Shown here: positions 44,703 through 53,858 of the stretch, in pieces
Layout: every line of letters begins with the position of its first letter
How positions within the stretch are numbered: the first letter of the stretch is position 1
Assembly: GCF_000271485.2 (NCBI RefSeq)
Contig: NZ_AKVN02000001.1
Coordinates: 3,993,501 to 4,057,500, forward strand
Reading direction: 5' to 3'
From: Pelosinus fermentans DSM 17108
Lineage (GTDB): Bacteria > Bacillota > Negativicutes > DSM-13327
DNA: 64,000 nt
The notes under the pieces: model-generated
Databases searched by the model: none
Told to the model about the DNA's origin: nothing
Seen by the model: the letters and a program-made list of their open reading frames with translations, nothing else
Made by a program: the position numbers and the translations under genes

Positions 44703-46328
44703 CTATTTCAATTTTACGATTAGTTCACGATACTCCTTGTCTAAATGCTCTATGGAGTTTCTGTCTTTAGCAACAGATAATTTACTAAGCACTTCAGCCA
44801 GACGATGCTCTAGTAAAAGTTGCTCCTCTTTAGCTGAATCTCCCTTCTGTTCCTGCTTATACTGGAGATAGTCTTCATAATTTCCAGAAAAAAGCCGAAG
44901 CTTTCCAGAATCAAATAGCATGAGATGGGTAGCGATGGAATTAATAAATTTCCGGTCATGAGAGGCGAACAGTATCGTCCCTTTATACTCTGCCAACACA
45001 GCTTCAAGTGCTGCTAAAGATGGTAAATCCAAATAATTTGTTGGCTCATCCAATACTAGAACATTTGCTTGGCTCACCATAATTTGGGCTAGAGCGACAC
45101 GTGTTCTCTCGCCTCCGCTCAATACGGCAACTTTTTTATATACATCATCCCGGCGAAATAATAACTGTGCCAGCAGGCTTCTCACGAAGTTCTCATCATA
45201 GATACTATCTGTCATCACATTTGCCAGTATTGATGTACCTGGATCAAGCCCTTCAATTGCCTGGCTGAAATGCCCAAAGCGTACTTTAGGTGCGACATAG
45301 ATCCCTTCAGGATATGACAGAATCATATTCATTAACGTTGTTTTTCCGCAGCCGTTATCGCCGACCAGAGCTACCTTATAACCGCTTCCAATGCTAAATT
45401 CAGCCTGATCATACAATCTGCGACTGCCAAAGACTTTGCTTATCCCTTCTGTCCGCAGCACCATTTTGCTGCATAGATCATCGGTATTCACCAAATCAAA
45501 TACCACCTTAGGATTACTTTTGGGTTTATCCTTGATCTCTAGCTGACTCATTCGTGTTTCCATGGCTTTTACGGCTTTATCCAAGTTCGCTTTTGCTTTT
45601 TGATTCCCCATTTTGTGCAGTCGTGCTTCCGAATTTCCCATCCGGCTTGGAGTTTTTCTCATAGTCACTGCCTGCTGTCTGCGGTCGGCTGCCCCCGCCT
45701 CTAGTTTTTTCTTCTCTGCAAGATAATTTTCATATTCGCGGGCTTGCTGTGCTTTCTTCACCTCTTTTTTGGCAAGGTACTGTCGATAATTACCTGTATA
45801 AACCTTGATTTCTCCCTCTTGTATCTCCCAGATACTAGTACAAACCATGTCAAGCAATTCCCGATCGTGGGAAACAATGACAAAGGCACCTTGAAAATCT
45901 TGCAGCTTTTGCTGCACAAGTTCATTCCCCTTAATATCCAGATTTGCTGTTGGCTCATCAGCAAGCAAGAAAGCAGTGTCTTTACTAAATGCTAAAGCAA
46001 GCCGGTAGCGAGTCTTTTCTCCCCCGCTCATTGTCTTATCGTACTGCATACCAATTTGAAATTGCTGGGCAATCCCTGGATTCATGCCATCTTTCTGCTC
46101 ATAACTTTCATCTAGCTGAGCAATATAAGAAGGGGAGCGATGCTGGACGACCTTCCCCCCGTCAGGCTGCATTAAACCTGCCATGATTTTTAGCAGAGTC
46201 GTCTTCCCTACTCCATTGGAGCCGACAATGCCGATACGGTCTTTTGAATACACCTTCAAATCGTCAATTTTAAATAAACAGCGATCTCCAGCGGATTTCA
46301 CAATATTTTTTAATTCTAATAATAACAA
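44703..46328 (-). CDS. ABC-F family ATPase, probable antibiotic-resistance/ribosome-protection type
   Basis: A soluble protein with two ABC domains and no membrane part, about 541 residues from TTG 46328 (LLLLELKNIVKSAG), eight bases after AAAGGAGAGG. Domain 1 has GSNGVGKTT, MSGGEKTR and LLADEPTANLD; domain 2 has GDNGCGKTT, LSGGERTR and LVLDEPTNYLD. The charged helical linker lies near residues 205-280 (EYENYLAEKKKLEAGAADRR). ABC-F proteins of this size displace drugs from, or otherwise act on, the ribosome. The frame is also open back to ATG 46400 (MYRCVLLRSFFC), within a leader that looks like an attenuator, so a longer form is possible. Which antibiotic is involved cannot be told. Confidence 0.88.
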   Translation of the reverse strand: MLLLELKNIVKSAGDRCLFKIDDLKVYSKDRIGIVGSNGVGKTTLLKIMAGLMQPDGGKVVQHRSPSYIAQLDESYEQKDGMNPGIAQQFQIGMQYDKTMSGGEKTRYRLALAFSKDTAFLLADEPTANLDIKGNELVQQKLQDFQGAFVIVSHDRELLDMVCTSIWEIQEGEIKVYTGNYRQYLAKKEVKKAQQAREYENYLAEKKKLEAGAADRRQQAVTMRKTPSRMGNSEARLHKMGNQKAKANLDKAVKAMETRMSQLEIKDKPKSNPKVVFDLVNTDDLCSKMVLRTEGISKVFGSRRLYDQAEFSIGSGYKVALVGDNGCGKTTLMNMILSYPEGIYVAPKVRFGHFSQAIEGLDPGTSILANVMTDSIYDENFVRSLLAQLLFRRDDVYKKVAVLSGGERTRVALAQIMVSQANVLVLDEPTNYLDLPSLAALEAVLAEYKGTILFASHDRKFINSIATHLMLFDSGKLRLFSGNYEDYLQYKQEQKGDSAKEEQLLLEHRLAEVLSKLSVAKDRNSIEHLDKEYRELIVKLK

Positions 46329-46470
46329 AAAAACCTCTCCTTTTTGCCAAGAGAGGACATACGTACAGAAAAAAGAGCGCAACAACACGCACCTATACAT
46401 AATCCTCTCTAGAATTCAAATGAGCGCATGAACAGAATCCTGTATATTAATACAGAAATACTCTCTCATT
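46329..46470 (-). promoter_or_regulatory. Structured leader of the ABC-F gene (translational attenuator candidate)
   Basis: Reading the reverse strand: a short ORF MRSFEF-stop opens at ATG 46430. AGAGAGGA (46412-46405) can pair perfectly with TCCTCTCT (46357-46350). CCTCTC of the latter can instead pair with GAGAGG of the ABC-F ribosome site (about 46337). The two pairings exclude each other. Outer arms AAATGAG/CTCATTT and CTGTAT/ATACAG add structure upstream. This is the layout of leaders in which ribosome stalling frees the downstream ribosome site. Confidence 0.6.
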
Positions 46471-46936
46471 TGATTTACTAAAAAAGATTAATTGCGCATG
46501 TTCGTAATACCCTTTTCCTTCCGTTATATTCTGTGGTTCTAAACGTATTTTACCCAATACATCTGCAAATAGCAATAGAATACTCTTCCAATTTATATTG
46601 TGAACGATTAACTACTTTGACTAAGACGCTTTAACCATAAAGCAATTACTATCTTATGTTGATGAACATAAGGCAAAATACTTCTCATATTTAATTATTC
46701 ATTCAAGATCGCAACAGTTACATATTAATTCGTAAATCATTTTCTTTTTTGTGCAAAAGTTACATTTAGTTCACTGCTGAACTACCAATGTAACGAAAAA
46801 CAAATACTTTATTGCTAATAACTAAAAAATATGATAAAATCTGACTATAAATATTTTTTTCTTAATTAATAAAGTAGAATCTGGTAGAGACGATTTCGAT
46901 TATCAACGAATATTTTTCAGGTTTGAGGTTAATTTA
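46471..46936. other. A/T-rich intergenic region before the complex I operon
   Basis: About 470 bp with no recognisable gene, very A/T rich. It should hold the ABC-F promoter and the promoter of the leader transcript ending at 47018. Confidence 0.5.
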
Positions 46937-47056
46937 ATGAAACATCAAGGCAAATTCACTCTGTTTAATTTGGAATATCATATTAAGCTGTTGACAGTTC
47001 GCGTCAACAGCTTTTTTACCTACAGACGTGATGTAAAAGATTATACAAACTCGTAA
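46937..47056 (+). CDS. Possible 39-residue leader ORF before nuoA
   Basis: ATG 46937 with GAGGT nine bases upstream opens a 39-codon frame (MKHQGKFTLFNLEYHIKLLT...) that runs straight through the terminator stem at 46984-47018. A ribosome translating it would disrupt that stem. There is no family match that I recognise and it may be spurious. Confidence 0.3.
   Translation: MKHQGKFTLFNLEYHIKLLTVRVNSFFTYRRDVKDYTNS
46984..47018 (+). terminator. Intrinsic terminator in the nuo leader
   Basis: AAGCTGTTGAC (46984) pairs perfectly with GTCAACAGCTT around a 6-base loop, followed by TTTT. No annotated gene ends just before it, so it belongs to a short leader RNA or an attenuator of the complex I operon. 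Confidence 0.82.
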
Positions 47057-47075
47057 CTGGATAAACTATAAAGGA

Positions 47076-47103
47076 TTGACAGATTGTGGCTTTGATTTAC
47101 ATA
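47076..47103 (+). promoter_or_regulatory. Promoter of the complex I operon
   Basis: TTGACA at 47076-47081 and TACATA at 47098-47103 are separated by 16 bases, 50 bases before the nuoA ATG. It lies downstream of the leader terminator, so the operon can be transcribed independently of it. Confidence 0.6.
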
Positions 47104-47151
47104 GCAAGTCAACAGTTAAATTGCTAAATTACCCAAAGGGAGGAGATAATC

Positions 47152-47508
47152 ATGTTGCAGGATTATGGCCATATTGGGCTGCTACTAGTCATTGCACTAG
47201 TGTTTCCCTTTATCGCGTTAGGAACGTCGTATGTCATTCACCCGCGTCGTCCAAGTATTGAAAAATCATTGCCTTACGAGTGTGGGGTAGATACAGTCGG
47301 TACGACATGGGTTCAATTTCGGGTAAGCTATTTTTTATATGCATTAGTGTTTGTGGTATTTGATGTAGAAACTATTTTTTTATATCTTTGGGCAGTGGAA
47401 TTTCAGCAGTTAGGAACATTTGCCTTTATTGAAATGTTTATATTTGTATCCATCTTAGTATTGGGACTGGGCTATGCCTGGAAAAAGGAGGCCTTAGAAT
47501 GGAGGTAA
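47152..47508 (+). CDS. nuoA: Complex I subunit NuoA
   Basis: A 118-residue membrane subunit with three helices. The conserved loop [32 protein letters not shown] contains the acidic residues of the family near residues 43-74. AGGGAGGAG lies before the ATG. It is first of eleven consecutive genes whose ends overlap or nearly touch; it overlaps nuoB by 10 bp. Confidence 0.96.
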   Translation: MLQDYGHIGLLLVIALVFPFIALGTSYVIHPRRPSIEKSLPYECGVDTVGTTWVQFRVSYFLYALVFVVFDVETIFLYLWAVEFQQLGTFAFIEMFIFVSILVLGLGYAWKKEALEWR

Positions 47509-48020
47509 ATCATACTGGGACAAATGAGCAGCAAAACAGTGAATTATTAAAAAAGAACATTCTTTTGACCAGCATGGAAACCGTGCTGAATTGGGCAAGA
47601 AGTAACTCACTGTGGCCGTTATCTTCTGGATTAGCTTGTTGTTCGATGGAGATGATGGCTTCAGCTGCGGCTCGCTTTGATATATCGCGATTTGGTTATG
47701 AAGTTTTTCGGCCATCCCCCAGACAAGCTGATTTGTTGATTGTAGCTGGTACGTTGACTTGGAAAATGGCGGGGCCTCTCAAACGTTTGTATGAGCAGAT
47801 GCCTGAGCCCAAATATGTCATCGCAATGGGAAGTTGTGCCAATGCTGGTGGACCTTTTGCCGATTCTTATTCCGTCGTTCCGGGTGTTGATCGCATTTTA
47901 CCAGTCGATGTGTATATTCCAGGCTGTCCCCCACGTCCTGAAGCTTTAATTCAGGGCATGTTAGAACTAAAACGCAGGATTCAAAATCCTGAAGTTGCAA
48001 GGATGGATAAGCATGAGTAA
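47499..48020 (+). CDS. nuoB: Complex I subunit NuoB (N2 cluster)
   Basis: A 173-residue peripheral subunit that binds the terminal [4Fe-4S] cluster N2 at the quinone site. Ligands lie in GLACCSMEM (the characteristic tandem Cys-Cys), GSCANAGG and [10 protein letters not shown]. It begins inside the nuoA end and its own end overlaps nuoC by 8 bp, indicating coupled translation. Confidence 0.97.
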   Translation: MEVNHTGTNEQQNSELLKKNILLTSMETVLNWARSNSLWPLSSGLACCSMEMMASAAARFDISRFGYEVFRPSPRQADLLIVAGTLTWKMAGPLKRLYEQMPEPKYVIAMGSCANAGGPFADSYSVVPGVDRILPVDVYIPGCPPRPEALIQGMLELKRRIQNPEVARMDKHE

Positions 48021-48483
48021 GCAAATGATCAGCAGTGAGTTGTTTCTTAGACTACAAGCACAGTTTTCACCAGGGGTGACTATTATTGGCGAACATTTTC
48101 AGCAGGCTTTATTGGTTGAGTCAGAGGAATTGATAGAGCTTTTAACCGTGCTTAAGACCGATCCCAACTATCAATTTAATCTATTAAGCAATCTGACGGC
48201 TGTGGATTATGTAGAATACTTTGAAGTAGTTTATCATCTTTACTCATTGCCGTTAAAACAATCGGCCACCATCAAAACACGCTGTACAAATGACCATGCC
48301 TCTGTTCCTTCGGTAACAGCCATTTGGCCGTCTGCTGATTTTCAGGAACGAGAAGTTTATGACTTGTTAGGGATTAGGTTTACTGGTCATCCCAATCTGC
48401 TGCGTATTCTAATGCCTGATGACTTTCCTGAACATCCGTTACGTAAAGCCTATCAATTTACTCCAGACGGAGAAAAGGGGTGA
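48013..48483 (+). CDS. nuoC: Complex I subunit NuoC (30 kDa)
   Basis: A 156-residue subunit starting at ATG 48013, which overlaps the nuoB stop; an upstream in-frame ATG lies further inside nuoB. The family signature [20 protein letters not shown] (about 110-129) and the end [12 protein letters not shown] are present. It is separate from NuoD, unlike the fused NuoCD of E. coli. Confidence 0.96.
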   Translation: MSKQMISSELFLRLQAQFSPGVTIIGEHFQQALLVESEELIELLTVLKTDPNYQFNLLSNLTAVDYVEYFEVVYHLYSLPLKQSATIKTRCTNDHASVPSVTAIWPSADFQEREVYDLLGIRFTGHPNLLRILMPDDFPEHPLRKAYQFTPDGEKG

Positions 48484-48489
48484 TAAACC

Positions 48490-49587
48490 TTGCCAAAAAC
48501 AGAAACCTATACGTTAAATATGGGACCTCAGCATCCCAGCACCCATGGTGTCTTACAGGTAGTACTGGAATTAGATGGGGAAAGAGTTGTTAAAGCGATA
48601 CCACAAATGGGCTATCTTCATCGGGGGATTGAAAAACTAGCGGAAAGTCGTACTTATACTCAGTTTATTCCTTATACAGACCGCTTAGATTATGTTTCGT
48701 CTATGGGAAATAATTTGGGCTATTGTCAAACAATTGAGAAACTTATGGCGATCTCAGTGCCTGAGCGCGCCGAATATTTGCGGGTTATTATGACGGAACT
48801 TAACAGGATTGCCAGCCATTTGATTTTTATGAGTTCAGTAGCTATTGATCTGGGAGCTACCACGGGAATGATGTTTGGATTTCGTGATCGTGAACGAATT
48901 TTGGATTTGTTTGATATGGCCTGCGGAGCAAGGCTGACTTACAGTTATATTCGTTTTGGCGGAGTCAGGGAAGATGTGCCTGCTGAATTTATAGAGGCGA
49001 CCCGTCAATTTCTAGCTGATTTCCCAGCCATGTTAACCGAACACCATACGTTATTATCTGGAAATGAAATTCTGCACCACCGCTTAAAGGGCAGTGGCAT
49101 TATAAGCGGACAACGTGCTGTAGAAACTGGTCTGACCGGGCCGACCCTGCGTGCATCCGGAGTTGATTATGATATTCGCAAAATAGAGCCTTATGGGATT
49201 TATGACCGTTTTTCCTTTTGTGTACCATTAGGAACAGTTGGTGATAATTGGGATCGTTATATGGTAAGGATGGAAGAAATGCAGCAAAGTGCTGACATTA
49301 TTGCCCAGGCGTTAGACCAGTTACCCCCAGGACCGGTGATGACCAAGATACCAAAGGTCTTGAAGCCGTTGCCTGGTGACGTTTATCATCGCATCGAAAA
49401 CCCCCGGGGTGAATTAGGTTATTATGTTGTCAGTGATGGCTCGACTAAACCCTACCGCATTCATGTGCGCCGCCCCTCATTTATTAATCTTCAAGCGCTT
49501 AATGAGATTTGTCAGGGATCATTAATTGCCGATGTGGTTGCCATATTGGCTACCTTAGACCCTCTTATGGGGGAAGTCGATTGTTAA
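48490..49587 (+). CDS. nuoD: Complex I subunit NuoD (49 kDa)
   Basis: A 365-residue subunit forming the quinone cavity with NuoB. It starts at TTG 48490 after GGGGTGA. Characteristic stretches are [43 protein letters not shown] and, at the end, [15 protein letters not shown] and [13 protein letters not shown]. These are the counterpart of the group 1 hydrogenase large-subunit ends, without the nickel cysteines. Confidence 0.96.
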   Translation: MPKTETYTLNMGPQHPSTHGVLQVVLELDGERVVKAIPQMGYLHRGIEKLAESRTYTQFIPYTDRLDYVSSMGNNLGYCQTIEKLMAISVPERAEYLRVIMTELNRIASHLIFMSSVAIDLGATTGMMFGFRDRERILDLFDMACGARLTYSYIRFGGVREDVPAEFIEATRQFLADFPAMLTEHHTLLSGNEILHHRLKGSGIISGQRAVETGLTGPTLRASGVDYDIRKIEPYGIYDRFSFCVPLGTVGDNWDRYMVRMEEMQQSADIIAQALDQLPPGPVMTKIPKVLKPLPGDVYHRIENPRGELGYYVVSDGSTKPYRIHVRRPSFINLQALNEICQGSLIADVVAILATLDPLMGEVDC

Positions 49588-49612
49588 TTTTAAGGAAGGG
49601 GGTGGGTAAAGC

Positions 49613-50653
49613 GTGCAAGAAGTAACAGGTTTGTTTATGGTTGCAACTATGTTGCGGAACATACTCGGTAAATATTTACCCAATCCTCAGTGGGTAGATA
49701 TTGTTATTACATTGATTAATATTGGAGCAATTTTCACCGTTATTTCATTATCTGCTGTCATCTTAGTTTACGCTGAACGTAAGGTGAGCGCTTATATGCA
49801 GATGCGAATAGGTCCTAACCGTGTTGGTCCTTGGGGAATCTTGCAAACTGTGGCCGACATGATTAAACTAATGTCCAAAGAAGATATTATGCCTGTTGGT
49901 GCTGATCGGTGGCTATGGATACTGGCCCCGGTGCTATTATTTATTCCTTCTGCTGCTGTGTATGTTGTATTTCCATTTGATAATCAAGCCATTTTTGCTG
50001 ATTTAAATATTGGTATATTTTATTTTATTGCCGTATCTTCCCAGGCTACTTTGCCCTTTCTCATGGCTGGGTGGGCTTCTAATAGTAAGTATGCTCTGAT
50101 TGGGGGTATGAGGACAGTAGCGCAAATGCTGAGCTATGAAATTCCTTTGGTTTTCTCAATTTTAGGAGTTGTTATGATTGTCGGTTCCATGCGGATGAGT
50201 GATATTGTTGCTGCCCAACAGCAAGTTTGGTTTATTGTGGTTCAGCCATTAGCCTTTATAATTTTTTTGATTGCGGCAACTGCCGAAACCAACCGGGCTC
50301 CCTTCGATTTGGTTGAAAGCGAATCAGAATTGGTCGCTGGTCCTTTTACTGAGTATAGCGGTATGCGCTGGGCCTTGTTTTTCTTGGCTGAATACGCCAA
50401 TCTATTTGCCGCTTCGGCCATCGCTGTTACCTTATTTCTTGGCGGCTGGAATGGTCCTTGGCTGCCAGGCTGGTTATGGTTTCTCTTAAAAACTGCACTT
50501 ATGATTTTTGTGTTTATGTGGTTACGCTGGACTTTTCCTCGCCCACGGGTAGATCAATTGATGGCCTTTGGCTGGAAAATACTCCTGCCATTATCATTGG
50601 TTAACGTTGTTCTTACCGGTATCGGCATTTATACCGTTAAATATTTCAGTTAG
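49613..50653 (+). CDS. nuoH: Complex I subunit NuoH
   Basis: A 346-residue, roughly eight-helix subunit forming the quinone entry channel. The signature [22 protein letters not shown] (about 55-76) and the acidic loop [26 protein letters not shown] are intact. It starts at GTG 49613, after AAGGAAGGGGGTG. It connects the hydrophilic arm to the proton-pumping arm. Confidence 0.96.
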   Translation: MQEVTGLFMVATMLRNILGKYLPNPQWVDIVITLINIGAIFTVISLSAVILVYAERKVSAYMQMRIGPNRVGPWGILQTVADMIKLMSKEDIMPVGADRWLWILAPVLLFIPSAAVYVVFPFDNQAIFADLNIGIFYFIAVSSQATLPFLMAGWASNSKYALIGGMRTVAQMLSYEIPLVFSILGVVMIVGSMRMSDIVAAQQQVWFIVVQPLAFIIFLIAATAETNRAPFDLVESESELVAGPFTEYSGMRWALFFLAEYANLFAASAIAVTLFLGGWNGPWLPGWLWFLLKTALMIFVFMWLRWTFPRPRVDQLMAFGWKILLPLSLVNVVLTGIGIYTVKYFS

Positions 50654-50664
50654 GAGGTGCAGGT

Positions 50665-51117
50665 ATGCAAGGGAAAGGTTTATTAGCTGGAATGAGAATT
50701 ACCCTGAACCGTTTGTTTGGTAAAAAGATAACCGTTCATTATCCGGAAGAAAAAATACCCATGTCACCGCGCTTCCGAGGCGGCGAATTGGATTTGGCTC
50801 ATAATAAATGTATTGCCTGTGGCTTGTGTGCTATGGCTTGTCCGAATCAGGTGATCGAATTAACTACCAGGACAGACGAACATAAGAAACGGCACTTAAC
50901 TTCTTATATTTATCACTCAGGACGCTGTCTGTACTGTAACTACTGTATTGAGGTCTGTCCGACTGATGCGATTTGCTGGGACAAGAATTATGAAAACTCC
51001 CGTTATTTCCGGCATCAATTAGATGTTGACTGCTTAGCCATATCACGGGGAAAATCGCCAAATGCGGTTGTGGGTACAAATCCAGACGACACGGATAAAG
51101 AGGAGGGCACTACATGA
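50665..51117 (+). CDS. nuoI: Complex I subunit NuoI (two-cluster ferredoxin)
   Basis: A 150-residue subunit with two [4Fe-4S] motifs, CIACGLCAMACPN and CLYCNYCIEVCPTDAI. With NuoEFG missing from the operon, NuoI is the outermost Fe-S subunit encoded here and so the likely docking point for reduced ferredoxin or another donor. AGGAGGTG lies upstream; its end overlaps nuoJ by 4 bp. Confidence 0.96.
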   Translation: MQGKGLLAGMRITLNRLFGKKITVHYPEEKIPMSPRFRGGELDLAHNKCIACGLCAMACPNQVIELTTRTDEHKKRHLTSYIYHSGRCLYCNYCIEVCPTDAICWDKNYENSRYFRHQLDVDCLAISRGKSPNAVVGTNPDDTDKEEGTT

Positions 51118-51620
51118 GCGAGTGGGGTCTGACAGTCGCCTTTTATAGCTTAGCCACCATTACCGTTGCATCAGCGATTGGTGTGGTAAGAAAAAGTAAC
51201 TTAGTGCATAGTGCCTTATTATTGGCCTTGTGTTTTGTCGGTGTCAGTGGTTTATATGTATTGCTGCATGCCGAATTCTTAGCAGCAGTGCAACTGTTAA
51301 TTTATAGCGGGGCGGTTGCAGTTATTATGGTCTTGGGTATTATGCTGACGCAGCGGAGCAATATGAATGACACTAATCCCAGCAATGATCGCTCGCGCTG
51401 GGCAGTTGCCATATGTGGTATGTTCACTCTGGTTACTCTGAGTGTAATTGCTACAACACCGTGGCATTATTCCATTGCCATGACCATTGAAGACAGTGCT
51501 CCAGTCATAGCCCGAGTTTTATTGACGGAATATATGATTGCTTTTGAAGCGACGGCAGTACTGCTCTTGGCAGCTATGGTAGGTGCAATTGTATTGGCGA
51601 AGGGGGTGGAAGATAAATGA
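51114..51620 (+). CDS. nuoJ: Complex I subunit NuoJ
   Basis: A 168-residue membrane subunit with five helices. The family stretch [29 protein letters not shown] (about 51-79) includes the pi-bulge helix region. The ATGA overlap with nuoI and with nuoK shows tight coupling. Confidence 0.95.
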   Translation: MSEWGLTVAFYSLATITVASAIGVVRKSNLVHSALLLALCFVGVSGLYVLLHAEFLAAVQLLIYSGAVAVIMVLGIMLTQRSNMNDTNPSNDRSRWAVAICGMFTLVTLSVIATTPWHYSIAMTIEDSAPVIARVLLTEYMIAFEATAVLLLAAMVGAIVLAKGVEDK

Positions 51621-51925
51621 TTGGCTTAGTCCATTATTTAACAGTTGGGGCGTTACTTTTTACCATTGGATTATATGGAGTTCTGACTAAACGCAATATT
51701 GTGGCTATGTTAATGAGTATTGAGCTGATGCTTAATGCTGTGAATATTAATTTAGTTGCATTCTCACACTTTATAACTCCAGAACTATTAACGGGACAGG
51801 TCTTTGCGTTGTTTACCATTAGCGTAGCCGCATCCGAGGTGGCTGTGGGTCTAGCTTTGGTCTTTCGTGTTTATCATGACCGTAACACCGTGTACGCTGA
51901 TCGTTTGAATTGGCTGCGCTGGTAG
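51617..51925 (+). CDS. nuoK: Complex I subunit NuoK
   Basis: A 102-residue, three-helix subunit resembling MrpC. The conserved glutamates lie in [17 protein letters not shown] (helix 2) and [11 protein letters not shown] (helix 3), both part of the proton path. Overlaps the nuoJ stop. Confidence 0.96.
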   Translation: MIGLVHYLTVGALLFTIGLYGVLTKRNIVAMLMSIELMLNAVNINLVAFSHFITPELLTGQVFALFTISVAASEVAVGLALVFRVYHDRNTVYADRLNWLRW

Positions 51926-51944
51926 TAATGGCAATAGGAAGAAG

Positions 51945-53858
51945 GTGAAAAATATGTTTAGTGAATATGCGCTCCAGCATGCCTGGCTGATTCCTTTATT
52001 GCCGGCATTATCCTTTATCGTTATTGGTTTATTACTGCGCCGAGTGCCATTATTGTCAGCGGCGGTAGCAATCAGTGTCAGTAGTCTCAGTCTGGTTTTG
52101 GCCTTTGGTGTCTGTCAGGCAGTGCTGCTTCAGGGTATTACGGTTGACAATCCGTTGATCTACCGTGTCCCATGGGTGAATATTACTGGACTTGCGATTG
52201 ATATGGGGGTCTATATTGATCCAATCTCAGCCATGATGCTGATGGTAGTTACCTTAGTCTCCTTGATGGTTCAAATTTATTCCCTTGGCTATATGCAGGG
52301 TGATCCCGGATTTGGACGATTTTATGCCTATCTGTCTTTATTCGTCGCTGCCATGCTGGGCTTAGTCATTGCTGTCAATTTTGTACAAATGTTTATCTTT
52401 TGGGAACTGGTGGGCTTATCTTCCTATTTATTAATTGGTTATTATTTTTATAAAGTGTCAGCTCGTGAGGCCGCTAAAAAAGCTTTTATTACCACACGAA
52501 TTGGTGATTTCGGGTTACTTCTTGGCATTCTTTTGCTTCAGATTATTTTTGGCACACTGGACTTTCAGCAACTTGATCTGAGTATCCCCGCCTATATACA
52601 GCAGAGTGGCACAGGACTATTAACCATAGTAGGCTTTTTGATTTTTCTCGGTCCCATTAGTAAATCAGGACAGTTTCCTTTACATGTCTGGTTGCCGGAT
52701 GCGATGGAAGGTCCGACGCCTGTGTCCGCACTGATTCATGCCGCTACTATGGTGGTGGCCGGAGTGTATTTAGTGGCCAGAGTGTTTTTCTTATTTGACT
52801 TGCTTCCCCACGTACTGGACGTAGTTGCCTGGGTAGGAGCCATTACAGCCTGCTTTGCCGCCAGTATTGCTTTGACTCAGCGGGAGATTAAGCGGATTTT
52901 AGCTTATTCTACTGTTAGCCAGTTGGGCTATATGATGCTGGCACTTGGGGTCGGTAGTGTTACGGCGTCCATGTTTCACTTGATGACTCATGCTTTTTTT
53001 AAAGCGCTGCTGTTTTTGGCAGCCGGAGCTGTTATTCATGGATTACATGATAAGAATGATATTTTTGAAATGGGCGGGTTACGTCATAAAATGCCAGTGG
53101 CCTTTGCCGCTATGACAATTGGTGTGCTTGCAATTTCAGGGATTCCACCCTTTGCAGGTTTCTTTTCAAAGGACGAAATTCTCTTGGCAGTATCAGAAGT
53201 GAGTTTGCCCTTATATGTGATCGCTGTCATCACTTCTGCAATGACAGCCTTTTATATGGCGAGATTATTGATTATCGTTTTTTTCGGACCTGAGAAACCG
53301 GATAATCATCCTCATGAGGCTCCCTTATCCATGTGTATTCCCTTGGGAGTGTTAGGAGTTTTGGCTATCATTGGCGGGTATATACCCTATAGCTATCATT
53401 TCGGTGACTGGGTGCGCTTTGGTGCCGCACATCACGCCGAGCTAAGCTGGAACGTTGCCGCCCTCTCTACGGTTTTAGCCATATTGGCCATGGCATTGGC
53501 TTGGCTTATCTATGGCAGCGGCCGGATTTCATCCGATCAACTGGCCTGGCGTTTTCTTATTTTATATAAGTTAAGTTATCACAAATACTATATTGATGAA
53601 ATATATCAGTGGCTTAATCAAACCGTAGTGGATGGATTGGGCAAGCTGTTATACTGGATTGATCTTTATATTGTGGACGGTATTGTTAACGGACTGGCTA
53701 AATTGACGCTATATTTAGGGGATGAATTGCGCAAATGGCAAACAGGGCAAGTACAACAATATGGAATGGTGTTATTGGGCGCAATTTTGCTGCTAGTGGT
53801 TTGGTTAGTAATGATTGAACCAGCGTTTAAAAGAGTCTTGCTGGGAGGTGCTGGTTAG
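51945..53858 (+). CDS. nuoL: Complex I antiporter-like subunit NuoL
   Basis: A 637-residue subunit with about sixteen helices and the long lateral helix near the C-terminus (IDEIYQWLNQTVVDGLGKLL). The pumping residues sit in the TM5 glutamate stretch MFIFWELVGLSSYLLIG, the TM7 lysine region GPISKSGQFPLHVWLPDAMEGPTPVSALIHAATMV, and the central lysine/histidine helices. It is full length. The start ATG follows GAAGAAGGTG. Confidence 0.96.
   Translation: MKNMFSEYALQHAWLIPLLPALSFIVIGLLLRRVPLLSAAVAISVSSLSLVLAFGVCQAVLLQGITVDNPLIYRVPWVNITGLAIDMGVYIDPISAMMLMVVTLVSLMVQIYSLGYMQGDPGFGRFYAYLSLFVAAMLGLVIAVNFVQMFIFWELVGLSSYLLIGYYFYKVSAREAAKKAFITTRIGDFGLLLGILLLQIIFGTLDFQQLDLSIPAYIQQSGTGLLTIVGFLIFLGPISKSGQFPLHVWLPDAMEGPTPVSALIHAATMVVAGVYLVARVFFLFDLLPHVLDVVAWVGAITACFAASIALTQREIKRILAYSTVSQLGYMMLALGVGSVTASMFHLMTHAFFKALLFLAAGAVIHGLHDKNDIFEMGGLRHKMPVAFAAMTIGVLAISGIPPFAGFFSKDEILLAVSEVSLPLYVIAVITSAMTAFYMARLLIIVFFGPEKPDNHPHEAPLSMCIPLGVLGVLAIIGGYIPYSYHFGDWVRFGAAHHAELSWNVAALSTVLAILAMALAWLIYGSGRISSDQLAWRFLILYKLSYHKYYIDEIYQWLNQTVVDGLGKLLYWIDLYIVDGIVNGLAKLTLYLGDELRKWQTGQVQQYGMVLLGAILLLVVWLVMIEPAFKRVLLGGAG

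Noticed and set aside
46984-47016. TTGACA inside the leader terminator as a -35 element of nuoA
   Set aside because: No acceptable -10 hexamer lies 16-18 bases downstream; the sequence is explained by the terminator stem.
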